Both the position numbers and the translations under genes were made by a program. A stretch of 64,000 nucleotides of DNA from CAYFFV01 sp964342695 (GTDB lineage: Bacteria; Acidobacteriota; Vicinamibacteria; Vicinamibacterales; UBA8438). Shown here piece after piece: positions 1 through 9,064 of the stretch; within the stretch, counting starts at the first letter, position 1, and each line of letters starts with the position of its first letter. The stretch lies in NCBI GenBank assembly GCA_964342695.1, contig CAYFFV010000001.1:62001-126000 (forward strand). The letters run 5' to 3'. A model generated the notes under the pieces. That model searched no databases. It was not told the DNA's origin and worked only from the letters and a program-made list of their open reading frames with translations.

Positions 1-147
1 AGATGAGAGAAACGTCCAATTGCCAGGTGCAGAATAGGCTAAGACAAAGTAGTGTCTTTTGTGTGCGAGGCATATTGATTTTGTTGACAGAATAGAAGAC
101 CTGAAAATAAAGATCAACGGCAAAGTAAATTCATTTAGCACATTACT

Positions 148-1059
148 TTACGAAATTCTGAAGCTCTTTAATATTTTGAGATTTTGTAAATCCATTGGGT
201 CAGCCGCGATTAATTTTGGAGAATTTTTTTCTGTTTTAGGGGTTTCCAAAATCATAGGCAGTTTTGAAAATCTATTGTCCTGAATCAATCTTCTAAATGG
301 TTCTGTTCCGATATGACCTTTTCCAATGTTCTCATGACGGTCGAGACGGCTACCTAAAGGTTTCTTAGAATCATTAAGGTGGAAAGCTTTCAGGTAATTC
401 AATCCAACAATTTCATCGAACTGTTCAAAAACCTTCTGATATCCAGATTCTGAAATAATGTCGTACCCAGCTGCAACGAGGTGACAGGTGTCTAAGCAGA
501 TACCTACAGAAGCAGCACTTTCAAGGCCATCGATGATTGCTCGCAGCTGTTCAAAACGATATCCAAGTACTGTTCCCTGACCGGCCGTGTGTTCGAGAAG
601 CAGCTCAGTTTTCAGTTTTTGGCAGTTTCCCAATACTTCATTGAGGCCATCAATGATGCGAAGAATGCCATCTTTCTCTGAGCTGCTCGTGAAGGCGCCA
701 GGATGAAGGACCACTCCTTTAATGCCAAGTAGCTCTGCACGCTGAAGTTCGTCGACGAGAGCGGCAACAGATTTCTTGTAAAGGGCGTCGTCAGGTGAAG
801 CGATGTTTATCAGGTAACTAGCGTGTGACAGGATGGTATTGATAGAGCCTTGTCCAATATGGTCCAAAAATTCTGTGATTTCAGTTTCCGGTATAGTGCG
901 GGCACGCCATTGATTGGAGGACTTTGTGAATATTTGTATCGCTTCGCAGCCCGTCTCCAAACCGCGCTCGATTGCTTTAGGAAAACCGCCAGAAATTGAC
1001 ATATGAGAGCCAAGTTTTGGCCGGTGTACTTGCTTTGATGCCTGCTCGTGAAGGATCAT
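148..1059 (-). CDS. nfo: Endonuclease IV (AP endonuclease)
   Basis: Cuts DNA 5' of abasic sites in base excision repair, a cytoplasmic zinc enzyme. The 303-residue product carries the family 2 AP endonuclease signatures: HPGAF near residue 125, CLDTCHLVAAGYD near 190 and HLNDSKKPLGS followed by DRHENIGKG near 230, which supply the His, Asp and Glu ligands of the trinuclear zinc site. Length is usual for the family (about 280-300). It is divergent from acnA, with only 46 bases between the two starts, so both promoters must lie in that short gap. The first 147 bases of the window, downstream of this gene, hold no gene I can support. Confidence 0.95.
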   Translation of the reverse strand: MILHEQASKQVHRPKLGSHMSISGGFPKAIERGLETGCEAIQIFTKSSNQWRARTIPETEITEFLDHIGQGSINTILSHASYLINIASPDDALYKKSVAALVDELQRAELLGIKGVVLHPGAFTSSSEKDGILRIIDGLNEVLGNCQKLKTELLLEHTAGQGTVLGYRFEQLRAIIDGLESAASVGICLDTCHLVAAGYDIISESGYQKVFEQFDEIVGLNYLKAFHLNDSKKPLGSRLDRHENIGKGHIGTEPFRRLIQDNRFSKLPMILETPKTEKNSPKLIAADPMDLQNLKILKSFRIS

Positions 1060-1105
1060 TGTAAGTTTGGACAGTTAATATTCTGTCTTGGAGTAATCTT
1101 TAAAG

Positions 1106-3760
1106 ATGACAAGTGCTAATTCCTTCGGAACACGCCAATCTCTCAAGATTGGAAATGACACCGTTGAATTCTATAGCTTACAAGCTCTAATAGATAACGG
1201 ATATCCAAATGTTTCTGCACTTCCCTATTCTCTTAAAGTGCTTCTGGAGAATATGTTGCGGCGCGAAGATGGACAATCTGTAACTTCTGATGATATCGAA
1301 AGGCTTGCACGCTGGAGTCCGGGAACTTCTGGTGAAATTGCGTTTATGCCCGCGCGTGTTCTTTTGCAGGATTTTACTGGAGTACCTGCGGTGGTGGATC
1401 TGGCTGCGATGCGTGATGGTATCAGTCACTTGGGTGGCGATCCAGAAGCTGTAAATCCTCTACAGCCCGCTGAACTTGTAATTGATCATTCGGTTCAGGT
1501 TGATCACTTTGATTCAGGTGACGCATTTGAATTAAATGCAGGACTTGAATTTTCAAGAAACCGCGAAAGATATGCATTCCTGAAGTGGGGGCAGGAAGCG
1601 TTTAAAAATTTCAAGGTCGTTCCGCCTGATACAGGTATTGTGCATCAGATCAACGTCGAATATTTGTCACGTGTGGTATGCCGAAGTGAAATCGATGGCT
1701 CCAATGTGGTCTACCCGGACACTCTTGTTGGTACTGATTCGCATACCACAATGGTTAATGGTCTTGGTGTGGTCGGGTGGGGTGTTGGAGGTATCGAGGC
1801 TGAGGCTGCAATGTTGGGACAGTCCATTTCTATGCTTATTCCAGATGTTATTGGTTTTAGATTGAGAGGCCGTCTTGCAGAGGGAACAACAGCAACGGAT
1901 TTGGTGCTAACCATCACTGAGCGACTTCGCGAGTACGGTGTTGTGGGTAAATTTGTTGAATTCTTTGGTCCCGGTCTCAACGATCTGACATTAGCTGATC
2001 GAGCCACCCTTGGAAATATGTCTCCTGAGTATGGGTCAACTGTTGCGATCTGTCCTATTGATGAAATGACCATTGATTATTTGAAATTAACTGGTAGAAA
2101 AAATGATCAACTTGTTCTGGTCGAATCCTATGCAAAAGCGCAAGGCATGTTCGGAAATCAAAGTGGCGAACCTGTCTATACAGACGTGATTGATTTTGAT
2201 TTAGAGATTGTTGAGCCGAGTATAGCTGGACCAAAACGACCACAGGATAGAGTGCCACTCAAAAAAACTAAAGATGCTTTTGATGTAACACTCGCCAACT
2301 TACGAGATAAAAACAAAATTGATCCAAAGAAGAAAGGCTTAGACCATGGTGCAGTGGTGGTAGCGGCGATTACCAGTTGCACGAATACATCTAATCCGAG
2401 CGTGATGTTAGCAGCTGGTCTTGTTGCTAAAAAGGCTGTTGACAATGGGCTAACGAGGAAACCATGGGTTAAGACAAGCTTGGCCCCTGGTTCCATGGTC
2501 GTTACTGAATATCTTCGTGCTGCTGGTTTGTTGGAATCCCTCGAACAGCTCGGATTCGGTTTAGTGGGGTACGGGTGCACGACATGCATAGGCAATAGTG
2601 GACCGTTGCCTGATGAAGTCGCTGCGGAGGTCAAGGATAGGGATTTAGTTGTGACTTCTGTGTTAAGTGGTAATAGAAATTTTGAGGGTCGCGTACAACC
2701 CTTAGTCCGCGCCAATTATCTTGCTTCTCCACCATTGGTTGTTGCATACGCCTTGGCCGGTAGTATGACTATAGATTTGACCAAGGAACCGCTCGGGCGC
2801 GGACATAACGGAAAGGATGTCTACCTGCGCGATCTATGGCCTACTACTGCTGAAATTCAGATTGCAATGTCAGAGGCTGTTCAGACAGAACAATTTATAG
2901 ATAAATATGCTGAAGTTTTCGATGGCGATGAACGTTGGGCGGCACTGGATGCTCCTGTGGGTCAACGGTTTTCTTGGGATGAACAGTCTACTTATGTTCG
3001 GGTCCCTCCATTTTTTGAAAACCTTCCTTCCACTCCACCACCGCTGACAGATATTCATGGTGCTCGTGTGTTGGCATTACTGGGTGACAGCGTAACAACT
3101 GATCATATTTCACCGGCCGGTACTATTCCTCTCGATAGTCCTGCAGCAAAGTACCTGCTCGATCATGGTATTGAACCACGTGATTTCAATTCCTTTGGCA
3201 GTCGACGAGGGAATCACGAGGTCATGATGAGAGGCACGTTTGCGAATATCCGGTTAAGAAATCAACTGGCGCCTGGCACAGAGGGGGGATGGACGTGTTA
3301 TCAGCCAAACGGAGAACAAATGGCTATTTATGATGCCGGTATGCGGTACAAAGCTGAAGGCACGCCTTTACTGGTAATTGCTGGAAAAGAATATGGATCC
3401 GGATCATCTCGTGATTGGGCGGCGAAAGGAACTATGCTTCTTGGTGTTCGGGCTGTTTTGGCTGAAAGTTTTGAGCGTATTCACAGAAGTAATCTTGTAT
3501 TTATGGGTGTCCTACCACTTCAATTTAAAGATGGATCTTCAGTGGAAAGTCTTGGATTAACAGGACAGGAATCGTACGAAATTACTGGTATTGTCGAAAG
3601 CTTGGCTCCCCGTAGCGACGTTCATGTCAAAACAACTGGATTAGATGGTTTAACACAGGAGTTTGTGGTGACAGCCCGAATAGATACTCCTGAGGAACTC
3701 AATTACTACCGGCATGGTGGGATTTTGTCTTATGTGTTGCGTCAACTCGCAAAGCGCTAG
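1106..3760 (+). CDS. acnA: Aconitate hydratase A
   Basis: Converts citrate to isocitrate in the TCA cycle. At 884 residues it matches the AcnA/IRP class (about 890) and not the AcnB class. Visible motifs are GTDSHTTMVNGLG near residue 210, SCTNTSNPSV near 425 (first cluster cysteine) and GYGCTTCIGNSG near 490 (the other two cysteines of the [4Fe-4S] cluster). The C-terminal swivel domain has GDSVTTDHISPAG and the substrate-binding GSGSSRDWAAKG near 770. GGAG lies 12 bases upstream of the ATG, rather far. It faces the atoE-like gene tail to tail with a 21-base gap and no clear terminator. Confidence 0.97.
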   Translation: MTSANSFGTRQSLKIGNDTVEFYSLQALIDNGYPNVSALPYSLKVLLENMLRREDGQSVTSDDIERLARWSPGTSGEIAFMPARVLLQDFTGVPAVVDLAAMRDGISHLGGDPEAVNPLQPAELVIDHSVQVDHFDSGDAFELNAGLEFSRNRERYAFLKWGQEAFKNFKVVPPDTGIVHQINVEYLSRVVCRSEIDGSNVVYPDTLVGTDSHTTMVNGLGVVGWGVGGIEAEAAMLGQSISMLIPDVIGFRLRGRLAEGTTATDLVLTITERLREYGVVGKFVEFFGPGLNDLTLADRATLGNMSPEYGSTVAICPIDEMTIDYLKLTGRKNDQLVLVESYAKAQGMFGNQSGEPVYTDVIDFDLEIVEPSIAGPKRPQDRVPLKKTKDAFDVTLANLRDKNKIDPKKKGLDHGAVVVAAITSCTNTSNPSVMLAAGLVAKKAVDNGLTRKPWVKTSLAPGSMVVTEYLRAAGLLESLEQLGFGLVGYGCTTCIGNSGPLPDEVAAEVKDRDLVVTSVLSGNRNFEGRVQPLVRANYLASPPLVVAYALAGSMTIDLTKEPLGRGHNGKDVYLRDLWPTTAEIQIAMSEAVQTEQFIDKYAEVFDGDERWAALDAPVGQRFSWDEQSTYVRVPPFFENLPSTPPPLTDIHGARVLALLGDSVTTDHISPAGTIPLDSPAAKYLLDHGIEPRDFNSFGSRRGNHEVMMRGTFANIRLRNQLAPGTEGGWTCYQPNGEQMAIYDAGMRYKAEGTPLLVIAGKEYGSGSSRDWAAKGTMLLGVRAVLAESFERIHRSNLVFMGVLPLQFKDGSSVESLGLTGQESYEITGIVESLAPRSDVHVKTTGLDGLTQEFVVTARIDTPEELNYYRHGGILSYVLRQLAKR

Positions 3761-3781
3761 TCTGAGGCCGTTGAAAAATAT

Positions 3782-5182
3782 TTAGAGAGCCACTGGAATT
3801 AAGAGCATAGCGATGACACTGGTAATGGTGCAAACTATAGCAATAATGCCAGTGTAACCGAGGACGTCTCCGAAGCGGAGTCCAGTTACTGTCAGAATAG
3901 GGATTGCCCAGAACGGTTGGATTAGGTTGGTTGTAGAATCTCCATATGAATAAGCCAGTACCGTCGTTGTTGCTGACACTCCGAGTTCCTTAGCAGCCGG
4001 TAGCAAATAAGGTGCTTCAATAAGCCATTTCGATCCTGCTGACGGAACAAATAAATTCATGAAACCTGAGTAGAAGTAAACCACAAGTGGATAAGTATCA
4101 GTTGTAGCAAACCGTACAAATAATTCACCTAGCCAGTTTCCTAGTCCTGTGTTGTTGATAACGCCAAAAATTCCCGCATAGAAGGGAAACTGCAAAATAA
4201 CTCCGGACGCAGTTTTGGCTCCGTTTGCAAATGAGCGCACCAAATTTGATGGCCGTCCTTGCAGTAATAGGGCAGAGACTAGAAATACGGCGTTGTACGC
4301 ATTAATTGTCCAACTTGCGCCAAACCCACGAGTGATAATTGAGTGTCCGAGCGGATAGCCAATCAAAATTGCGGCCAAAATAACCCATCCAGGAAATCCT
4401 TCCATTTTTGCAGCCGGCGTGTTTTTGGAGTCTGTCTCTGGAAGTTTCGGCATGATCCTGGCGATTTGCTCTTCGGTCATGGTTTGGGGATTTTTTCGGG
4501 GATGCAGCATAACTACGGTGGCCAGTGCGACAGTAAAAAGAACCAAAATGTAAGTTAGGTTAAATGTGTTGAACAAACTTTCAGTCACTGGAATGAGTCT
4601 GTCCACAACAGGTGCACCGCTACTTGGTTCGAGTAAAGGATTGCCTGGTGTTGCCAAGATGAGCGGAGCGGATCCTGATAATCCGCCGTGCCAAATCGTT
4701 CCAACACCGAGATAAGCAGCGGCAATTAAAACTCGGATGTCTGCCCTGGGATTTCGGCGTGCAACAAATGGAACGAACAAAGCGGATGCCACCAAACTGA
4801 GTGCCCAATTAAAATAACTTATGACCATTGAAAAGATTGCCATTAAGGCTATGGCCTGCAAGGGCTTTTGTTTGTTTGGGGCATTTGCGAGGCGATCCAG
4901 CAATCCAAAAACTCTTTTTGATGAAACACAGGCGTGCGCCGCGATCATTGCGATACTAAATTGCATGGCTAGTTCGAGGAGTTGCCACATGCCACCACCC
5001 CATGCCAAAACCGCTTCGTTTAGGGTTGCCCTTGCGCCGAAGATAGACAGCAAAATCGCCAAAACCGTCAAGATCATGCAAACAACCCACGAATCGGGTA
5101 TCCATCGCTGAGTAAACGACGATAACCGTTCGCCGAGATTTCCAACCATTCTGATAATTGATGGCGTTCTTTCGTCAGTCAA
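3782..5182 (-). CDS. Short-chain fatty acid transporter (AtoE family)
   Basis: Inner-membrane carrier of the AtoE family, expected to import short-chain fatty acids such as acetoacetate or butyrate. The 466-residue protein is almost entirely hydrophobic with about 12 membrane segments. Family-typical stretches include TIWHGGLSGSAPLILATPGNP near residue 160 and FVPSAGSKWLIEAPYLLPAA near 370. The start is a TTG at 5182-5180, chosen because AAGGAG sits 7 bases upstream; the ATG inside that spacer is out of frame. Its neighbour acnA is a TCA-cycle enzyme, which would fit growth on acids, but they are convergent and not an operon. Confidence 0.88.
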   Translation of the reverse strand: MTDERTPSIIRMVGNLGERLSSFTQRWIPDSWVVCMILTVLAILLSIFGARATLNEAVLAWGGGMWQLLELAMQFSIAMIAAHACVSSKRVFGLLDRLANAPNKQKPLQAIALMAIFSMVISYFNWALSLVASALFVPFVARRNPRADIRVLIAAAYLGVGTIWHGGLSGSAPLILATPGNPLLEPSSGAPVVDRLIPVTESLFNTFNLTYILVLFTVALATVVMLHPRKNPQTMTEEQIARIMPKLPETDSKNTPAAKMEGFPGWVILAAILIGYPLGHSIITRGFGASWTINAYNAVFLVSALLLQGRPSNLVRSFANGAKTASGVILQFPFYAGIFGVINNTGLGNWLGELFVRFATTDTYPLVVYFYSGFMNLFVPSAGSKWLIEAPYLLPAAKELGVSATTTVLAYSYGDSTTNLIQPFWAIPILTVTGLRFGDVLGYTGIIAIVCTITSVIAMLLIPVAL

Positions 5183-5392
5183 GTATCATCTCCTTACAAG
5201 TAGGCGTAATTATTCTAATCTTTTCAGATCAGTAGGTTCTGGTCGAGTTAGGTTTTTGTCAACAGAATTATTGTCAGATAGTGTGAAATTAATCGTCCAA
5301 ATGTCTCTCGTAAATTTGACCATCAGCTGACAAGAGGGTACGCTTTCACACCTCTTTCAATTTATTAATTTCATATAAATTAAGGATAGACC

Positions 5393-6592
5393 ATGAATAG
5401 ATGGTTTGCAGTTTTTGGTGGCGTATCTATGAACCTGGCATTGGGTTCTTTGTATGCGTGGAGTGTATTTGTTGCTCCACTTGAAGCAGAGTTTGGTTGG
5501 ACCCGAACCCAAACTGCTCTCGTTTTTTCAATTGCAATCGTTACATTTGCGTTCTCGAATGTTTTGGCCGGTCGTATTCAAGATGTTCGTGGACCTAGAA
5601 TTTGCGCTGCAATAGGAGCAACCTTGGTAAGCACGGCTTTCCTCTTGGGTAGCTTTACCAGTTCACTGCCATATCTGTACATAGCATTTGGCTTTGTCGT
5701 GGGATTAGGCAATGGATTTGGCTATGCCACTCCGATACCTGTTGGGTCCAAATGGTTTCCTGATAAGCGTGGTTTGGTTGTTGGGCTGATGGTTGCTGGA
5801 TACGGTGGAGGATCTGCTATTTTTGGTCCTGTGGCGAATTCTTTAATCGGCACGGTCGGATGGCGGTCAACTTTTCAAATCCTTGCTGTAGTCTTTTTTG
5901 TCATGGGTATGGTTGGAACGTTTTTCTTACGTAACCCACCGGAAGGGTACAAACCAGAAGGTTGGGAGCCAGCTAAAGCTTCAGAACAGACTCAACGTGA
6001 CATACCAACACGAGAGATGCTCGGGATGCCCACTTTTTATTTTCTGTGGATTGCATATTGTTTAGGAACAACTGCAGGACTCATGACGATTAGTCAAATT
6101 GTGCCTTTTGCGCAGAGTGCAGGCATGACGACGGCAGCGGCTGCGTTTGCTCTTACGCTAGGCGCAATTGGTAATGCATCCGGCAGGGTTGCATCTGGAT
6201 GGATGTCTGATTTAGTGGGGCGGTTAATGACCTTGCGAATCATGATCCTTGTTTCCGGTTTGGCCATGCCGGCATTATATATTTGGCGAGAAGAAGCATT
6301 TTTACTTTATTTGTTTGTCATCGTTGTTTATTGGTGTTTTGGAACGCAGTTGTCAGTGTTCGCGTCTACCTCGGCAGATTTTTTCGGCACCAAGCACTTG
6401 GGGCTTAATTACGGGCTGTTATTTACGGCATATGGTGTCGCTGGTTTTGTTGGGCCACTGATTGGGTCGTGGGCATTCGATAGTTTTGGAAATTATCGAT
6501 ACGCTTTTTTGATCGCTGCTGCTTTGGCCGTGATTGCATTAGCGTCCTTGTCGGTGGCGCGGGCTCCTAGTAGAGACGCTTCTACTGTCTAG
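5393..6592 (+). CDS. MFS transporter, OxlT-like (oxalate/formate antiporter family)
   Basis: Inner-membrane major facilitator carrier of 399 residues with 12 predicted helices. The start resembles the OxlT/monocarboxylate branch: NLALGSLYAWSVFVAPLE near residue 15, then GRIQDVRGPR in the loop between helices 2 and 3, and GFGYATPIPVGSKWFPDKRG near 115, both typical of this branch. AGGA stands 6 bases before the ATG. It is 35 bases upstream of the TonB receptor, so the two may be cotranscribed. The substrate is not readable from sequence; a carboxylate is the family default. A formyl-CoA transferase gene lies 39 kb downstream, which makes oxalate possible but unproven. Confidence 0.85.
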   Translation: MNRWFAVFGGVSMNLALGSLYAWSVFVAPLEAEFGWTRTQTALVFSIAIVTFAFSNVLAGRIQDVRGPRICAAIGATLVSTAFLLGSFTSSLPYLYIAFGFVVGLGNGFGYATPIPVGSKWFPDKRGLVVGLMVAGYGGGSAIFGPVANSLIGTVGWRSTFQILAVVFFVMGMVGTFFLRNPPEGYKPEGWEPAKASEQTQRDIPTREMLGMPTFYFLWIAYCLGTTAGLMTISQIVPFAQSAGMTTAAAAFALTLGAIGNASGRVASGWMSDLVGRLMTLRIMILVSGLAMPALYIWREEAFLLYLFVIVVYWCFGTQLSVFASTSADFFGTKHLGLNYGLLFTAYGVAGFVGPLIGSWAFDSFGNYRYAFLIAAALAVIALASLSVARAPSRDASTV

Positions 6593-6627
6593 GGAATTCG
6601 TTAAGAATCTATTAATGAGGAGTTTGA

Positions 6628-8949
6628 ATGTCTTTAAGGAAGTCTTTCAGAATGTTATGTTTTTGCTCTTTGTTGTTTGTTTTCTTTCCTGTTCAACAGT
6701 CCTTTGGACAGAACCAAGGTTCTTTGACGGGTAAGGTTACCGATGATAGTGGCGCTGTGCTGCCTGGCGTAACCATTACTGCTACGCATTCTGAAACTGG
6801 ACGTCTACGAGCGGCGGTGAGTAACAGTAGGGGTGAGTATGAAATAACAGTGCTTGAGTCAGGCTCCTACGAGGTAGAAGGGCTTTTGGCTGGTTTTTCA
6901 GCTGATCCTAGCAGTGTAAATATTGGAAGTGGTTCCGAGAATCTTGATCTTGTTCTTGGTATTGCTCCACTTTCTGAAACTGTCACAGTTACACGTGCGG
7001 GAAACGAATTATCTGAAGTACCAAATGCGGTGACTGTGGTGCAGCGTGAAACCATCGAGGTCGGCCAGCGTAGGGCATCATTAGATGAGTCACTGCGAGG
7101 GATTCCGGGGGTCTTTGTTCAAAACCGACGCAACTATGGCTTGTCTGGTGGCGTGGGTCTAAGTATCAGAGCTCCAGAGCCAAGGTTTGGTCTGAGAGGG
7201 ATCGCTTTAATTCAGGATGGCATACCAATTACAACGGCGGATGGAACTACGGAACCAGGGAACGTCGACCTTGGTTCAATGGGGCGCATTGATGTTATTC
7301 GTGGTCCGAGTTCTGTTCTTTATGGGAATTCAGCTGGTGGTGTGATTAATGTAACAACGGAATTTAACCCGGAACGTCGAATTACGTTCACACCAGACGT
7401 TCAATTTGGAAGCCATGGATACAATCGTCAGCAGGTTAAGGCTGAGGGCCGTGCAGGTGGCACAGATTTTATTGTTAATGTCAGCCGTTTTGAAACGGAT
7501 GGATTTCGTGAACAAAGTCATGCGGAAATTGCGCAGGCTAATATCGTTGTACGTAATCAATTGTCGCCAAGTACAGAAATTCGAGGTGTGTTTAATTTTT
7601 ATGATGCTCCATTTGCGGAAAGTGCGAGTTTTGTAAATGAATCAGATGCACGTAACAATCCCCAGATGGCTCGCGGAATCGCTGTGGCGCATAACTGGGG
7701 TGAGGCTGCTTCTCAAGGTCAGGGCGGTGTGACGATTGAGCATCAATTTAGTGGCGGTCAGATTTTGCGCGCCACTGGCTGGGGTGTATGGCGTGAACTC
7801 GACGCGGAGGCTGTTTTTCAGGTTATTGATTTAAGTAGAAAAGGGGGAGGTTTTCGCACTGAGGCGCTTGGCGAAATTCAACTCGGATCGATCCCGTTAC
7901 GATGGACTGCCGGGGCCGATCTTTCTTCGCAAAGAGATAGTCGTAACGAATTTGGTTTTGTGGCCCCCGCTTCTCCTGGTGCACGGATGACCAAAGGTGA
8001 TTTGAGGGTTGATCAACAAGAAAATGTACTTTCTGTAGGGCCGTTTATTCAAGGTGTTTTAGAAGTCCATTCGCGCTGGCAGGTAACAGCGGGTGTTCGG
8101 TACGATTATTATGATTTCAGTGCTGATGATCGGAAGCTTGATGACGGTGATCAATCTGGAACTCGAACAATGGATGCGGTCAGTCCTTCTGTGGGTGTAA
8201 CGTTTCTTGCTGGAAATGGGGTCAATATTTACAGCTCCCTTTCTACGGCATATGAAACGCCGACGACAGTGGAATTGTCCAATCGTCCCTCAGGCGAAGG
8301 TGGCTTCAATCAAACGTTGGATCCAGAGGATTTGACGAGTTTTGAGGTAGGTATAAGGGGGTTAGCGGAACCAGCACGTTTAAGATATGAGCTTGCGGTT
8401 TATACCGCTAATCTTACGAATGCCTTGGTTCCGTTTCAACGCCCGGACGAGAAAGTATATTTTGCAAATGCGGGTGAGACTTCCAGAAATGGTGTTGAGC
8501 TCCTCCTTGAGTGGGTTCCGGATCCGTCATTAAGTGCAAGGGTTGCCTATACCTATCAGGATTTTGCTTTCGATAATTTCGTTCTTAATGGAAATGACTT
8601 TAGTGGCAACATTGAGCCTGGCTCGCCGCCTCATCGTGTGTTTGCGGGGGTTACTCATAGAGCTCCCTTTGGTTTAACTTCCGTTGCCCAGCTTCGATGG
8701 GTCGATGATTACACAATTAACAATCAGAACACTGCGTACAATTGGGGTTACAAAGTGTTCGATCTTAGGTTCGCGTTAGACAGCATGTTCGGTAATACGG
8801 ATGTCAGACCATTCTTCGGCCTTGATAATTTATTTGGTGAAAGATACAACTCCTCGACAATAACCAACGCATGGGGGGGGCGCTATTATGAACCTTCGCC
8901 GGGCCGAGAAATTTATGTAGGTTTGTCGGTAGGTTTTGGCGTTCAGTAA
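6628..8949 (+). CDS. TonB-dependent receptor, PqqU/YncD-like, with N-terminal carboxypeptidase-regulatory domain
   Basis: Outer-membrane TonB-dependent transporter of 773 residues. Order: signal peptide 1-27, carboxypeptidase-regulatory-like domain about 30-110, plug about 120-245, 22-strand barrel to the end. The plug contains VFVQNRRNYG, QDGIPITTADG and VLYGNSAGGVINVTTE; the barrel has FETDGFREQS, YETPTTVELSNR, NAGETSRNGVELL and, close to the C-terminus, GRYYEPSPGR. As I recall the sequence, E. coli YncD (PqqU), the PQQ receptor, carries close counterparts of all of these, including an identical GRYYEPSPGR. The N-terminal domain is absent from YncD and is typical of Acidobacteriota and Bacteroidota receptors. 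GAGGAG precedes the ATG. The mxa-like cluster follows after 115 bases. Confidence 0.8.
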   Translation: MSLRKSFRMLCFCSLLFVFFPVQQSFGQNQGSLTGKVTDDSGAVLPGVTITATHSETGRLRAAVSNSRGEYEITVLESGSYEVEGLLAGFSADPSSVNIGSGSENLDLVLGIAPLSETVTVTRAGNELSEVPNAVTVVQRETIEVGQRRASLDESLRGIPGVFVQNRRNYGLSGGVGLSIRAPEPRFGLRGIALIQDGIPITTADGTTEPGNVDLGSMGRIDVIRGPSSVLYGNSAGGVINVTTEFNPERRITFTPDVQFGSHGYNRQQVKAEGRAGGTDFIVNVSRFETDGFREQSHAEIAQANIVVRNQLSPSTEIRGVFNFYDAPFAESASFVNESDARNNPQMARGIAVAHNWGEAASQGQGGVTIEHQFSGGQILRATGWGVWRELDAEAVFQVIDLSRKGGGFRTEALGEIQLGSIPLRWTAGADLSSQRDSRNEFGFVAPASPGARMTKGDLRVDQQENVLSVGPFIQGVLEVHSRWQVTAGVRYDYYDFSADDRKLDDGDQSGTRTMDAVSPSVGVTFLAGNGVNIYSSLSTAYETPTTVELSNRPSGEGGFNQTLDPEDLTSFEVGIRGLAEPARLRYELAVYTANLTNALVPFQRPDEKVYFANAGETSRNGVELLLEWVPDPSLSARVAYTYQDFAFDNFVLNGNDFSGNIEPGSPPHRVFAGVTHRAPFGLTSVAQLRWVDDYTINNQNTAYNWGYKVFDLRFALDSMFGNTDVRPFFGLDNLFGERYNSSTITNAWGGRYYEPSPGREIYVGLSVGFGVQ

Positions 8950-9064
8950 GTTTCATTAATACAAGAATTTTTAAAGTGTGTTTTTGCGGAGCGGGTGGAT
9001 ATTTTTGTGGCGATTAGCTCTGTGTGTTTTTGAATAGTTGAATTGCAAATAATCGGAGACGTTG

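Noticed and set aside
59..283. Open frame of 74 codons on the plus strand at the window start
   Set aside because: It runs antisense into the end of nfo, has no ribosome site and no domain; low-complexity AT-rich translation.
2176..2715. Long antisense frame (179 codons) within acnA
   Set aside because: acnA codes throughout with strong motifs; the antisense product has no recognisable features and is rich in Ser/Pro as expected of a shadow.
5281..5351. Inverted repeat GTGTGAAA ... TTTCACAC upstream of the MFS gene, and a TTGTCA-17-TAGTGT promoter-like pair at 5256-5284
   Set aside because: Arms are only 8 bases and 55 bases apart, which is likely by chance in 210 bases; the -10 matches only 3 of 6.
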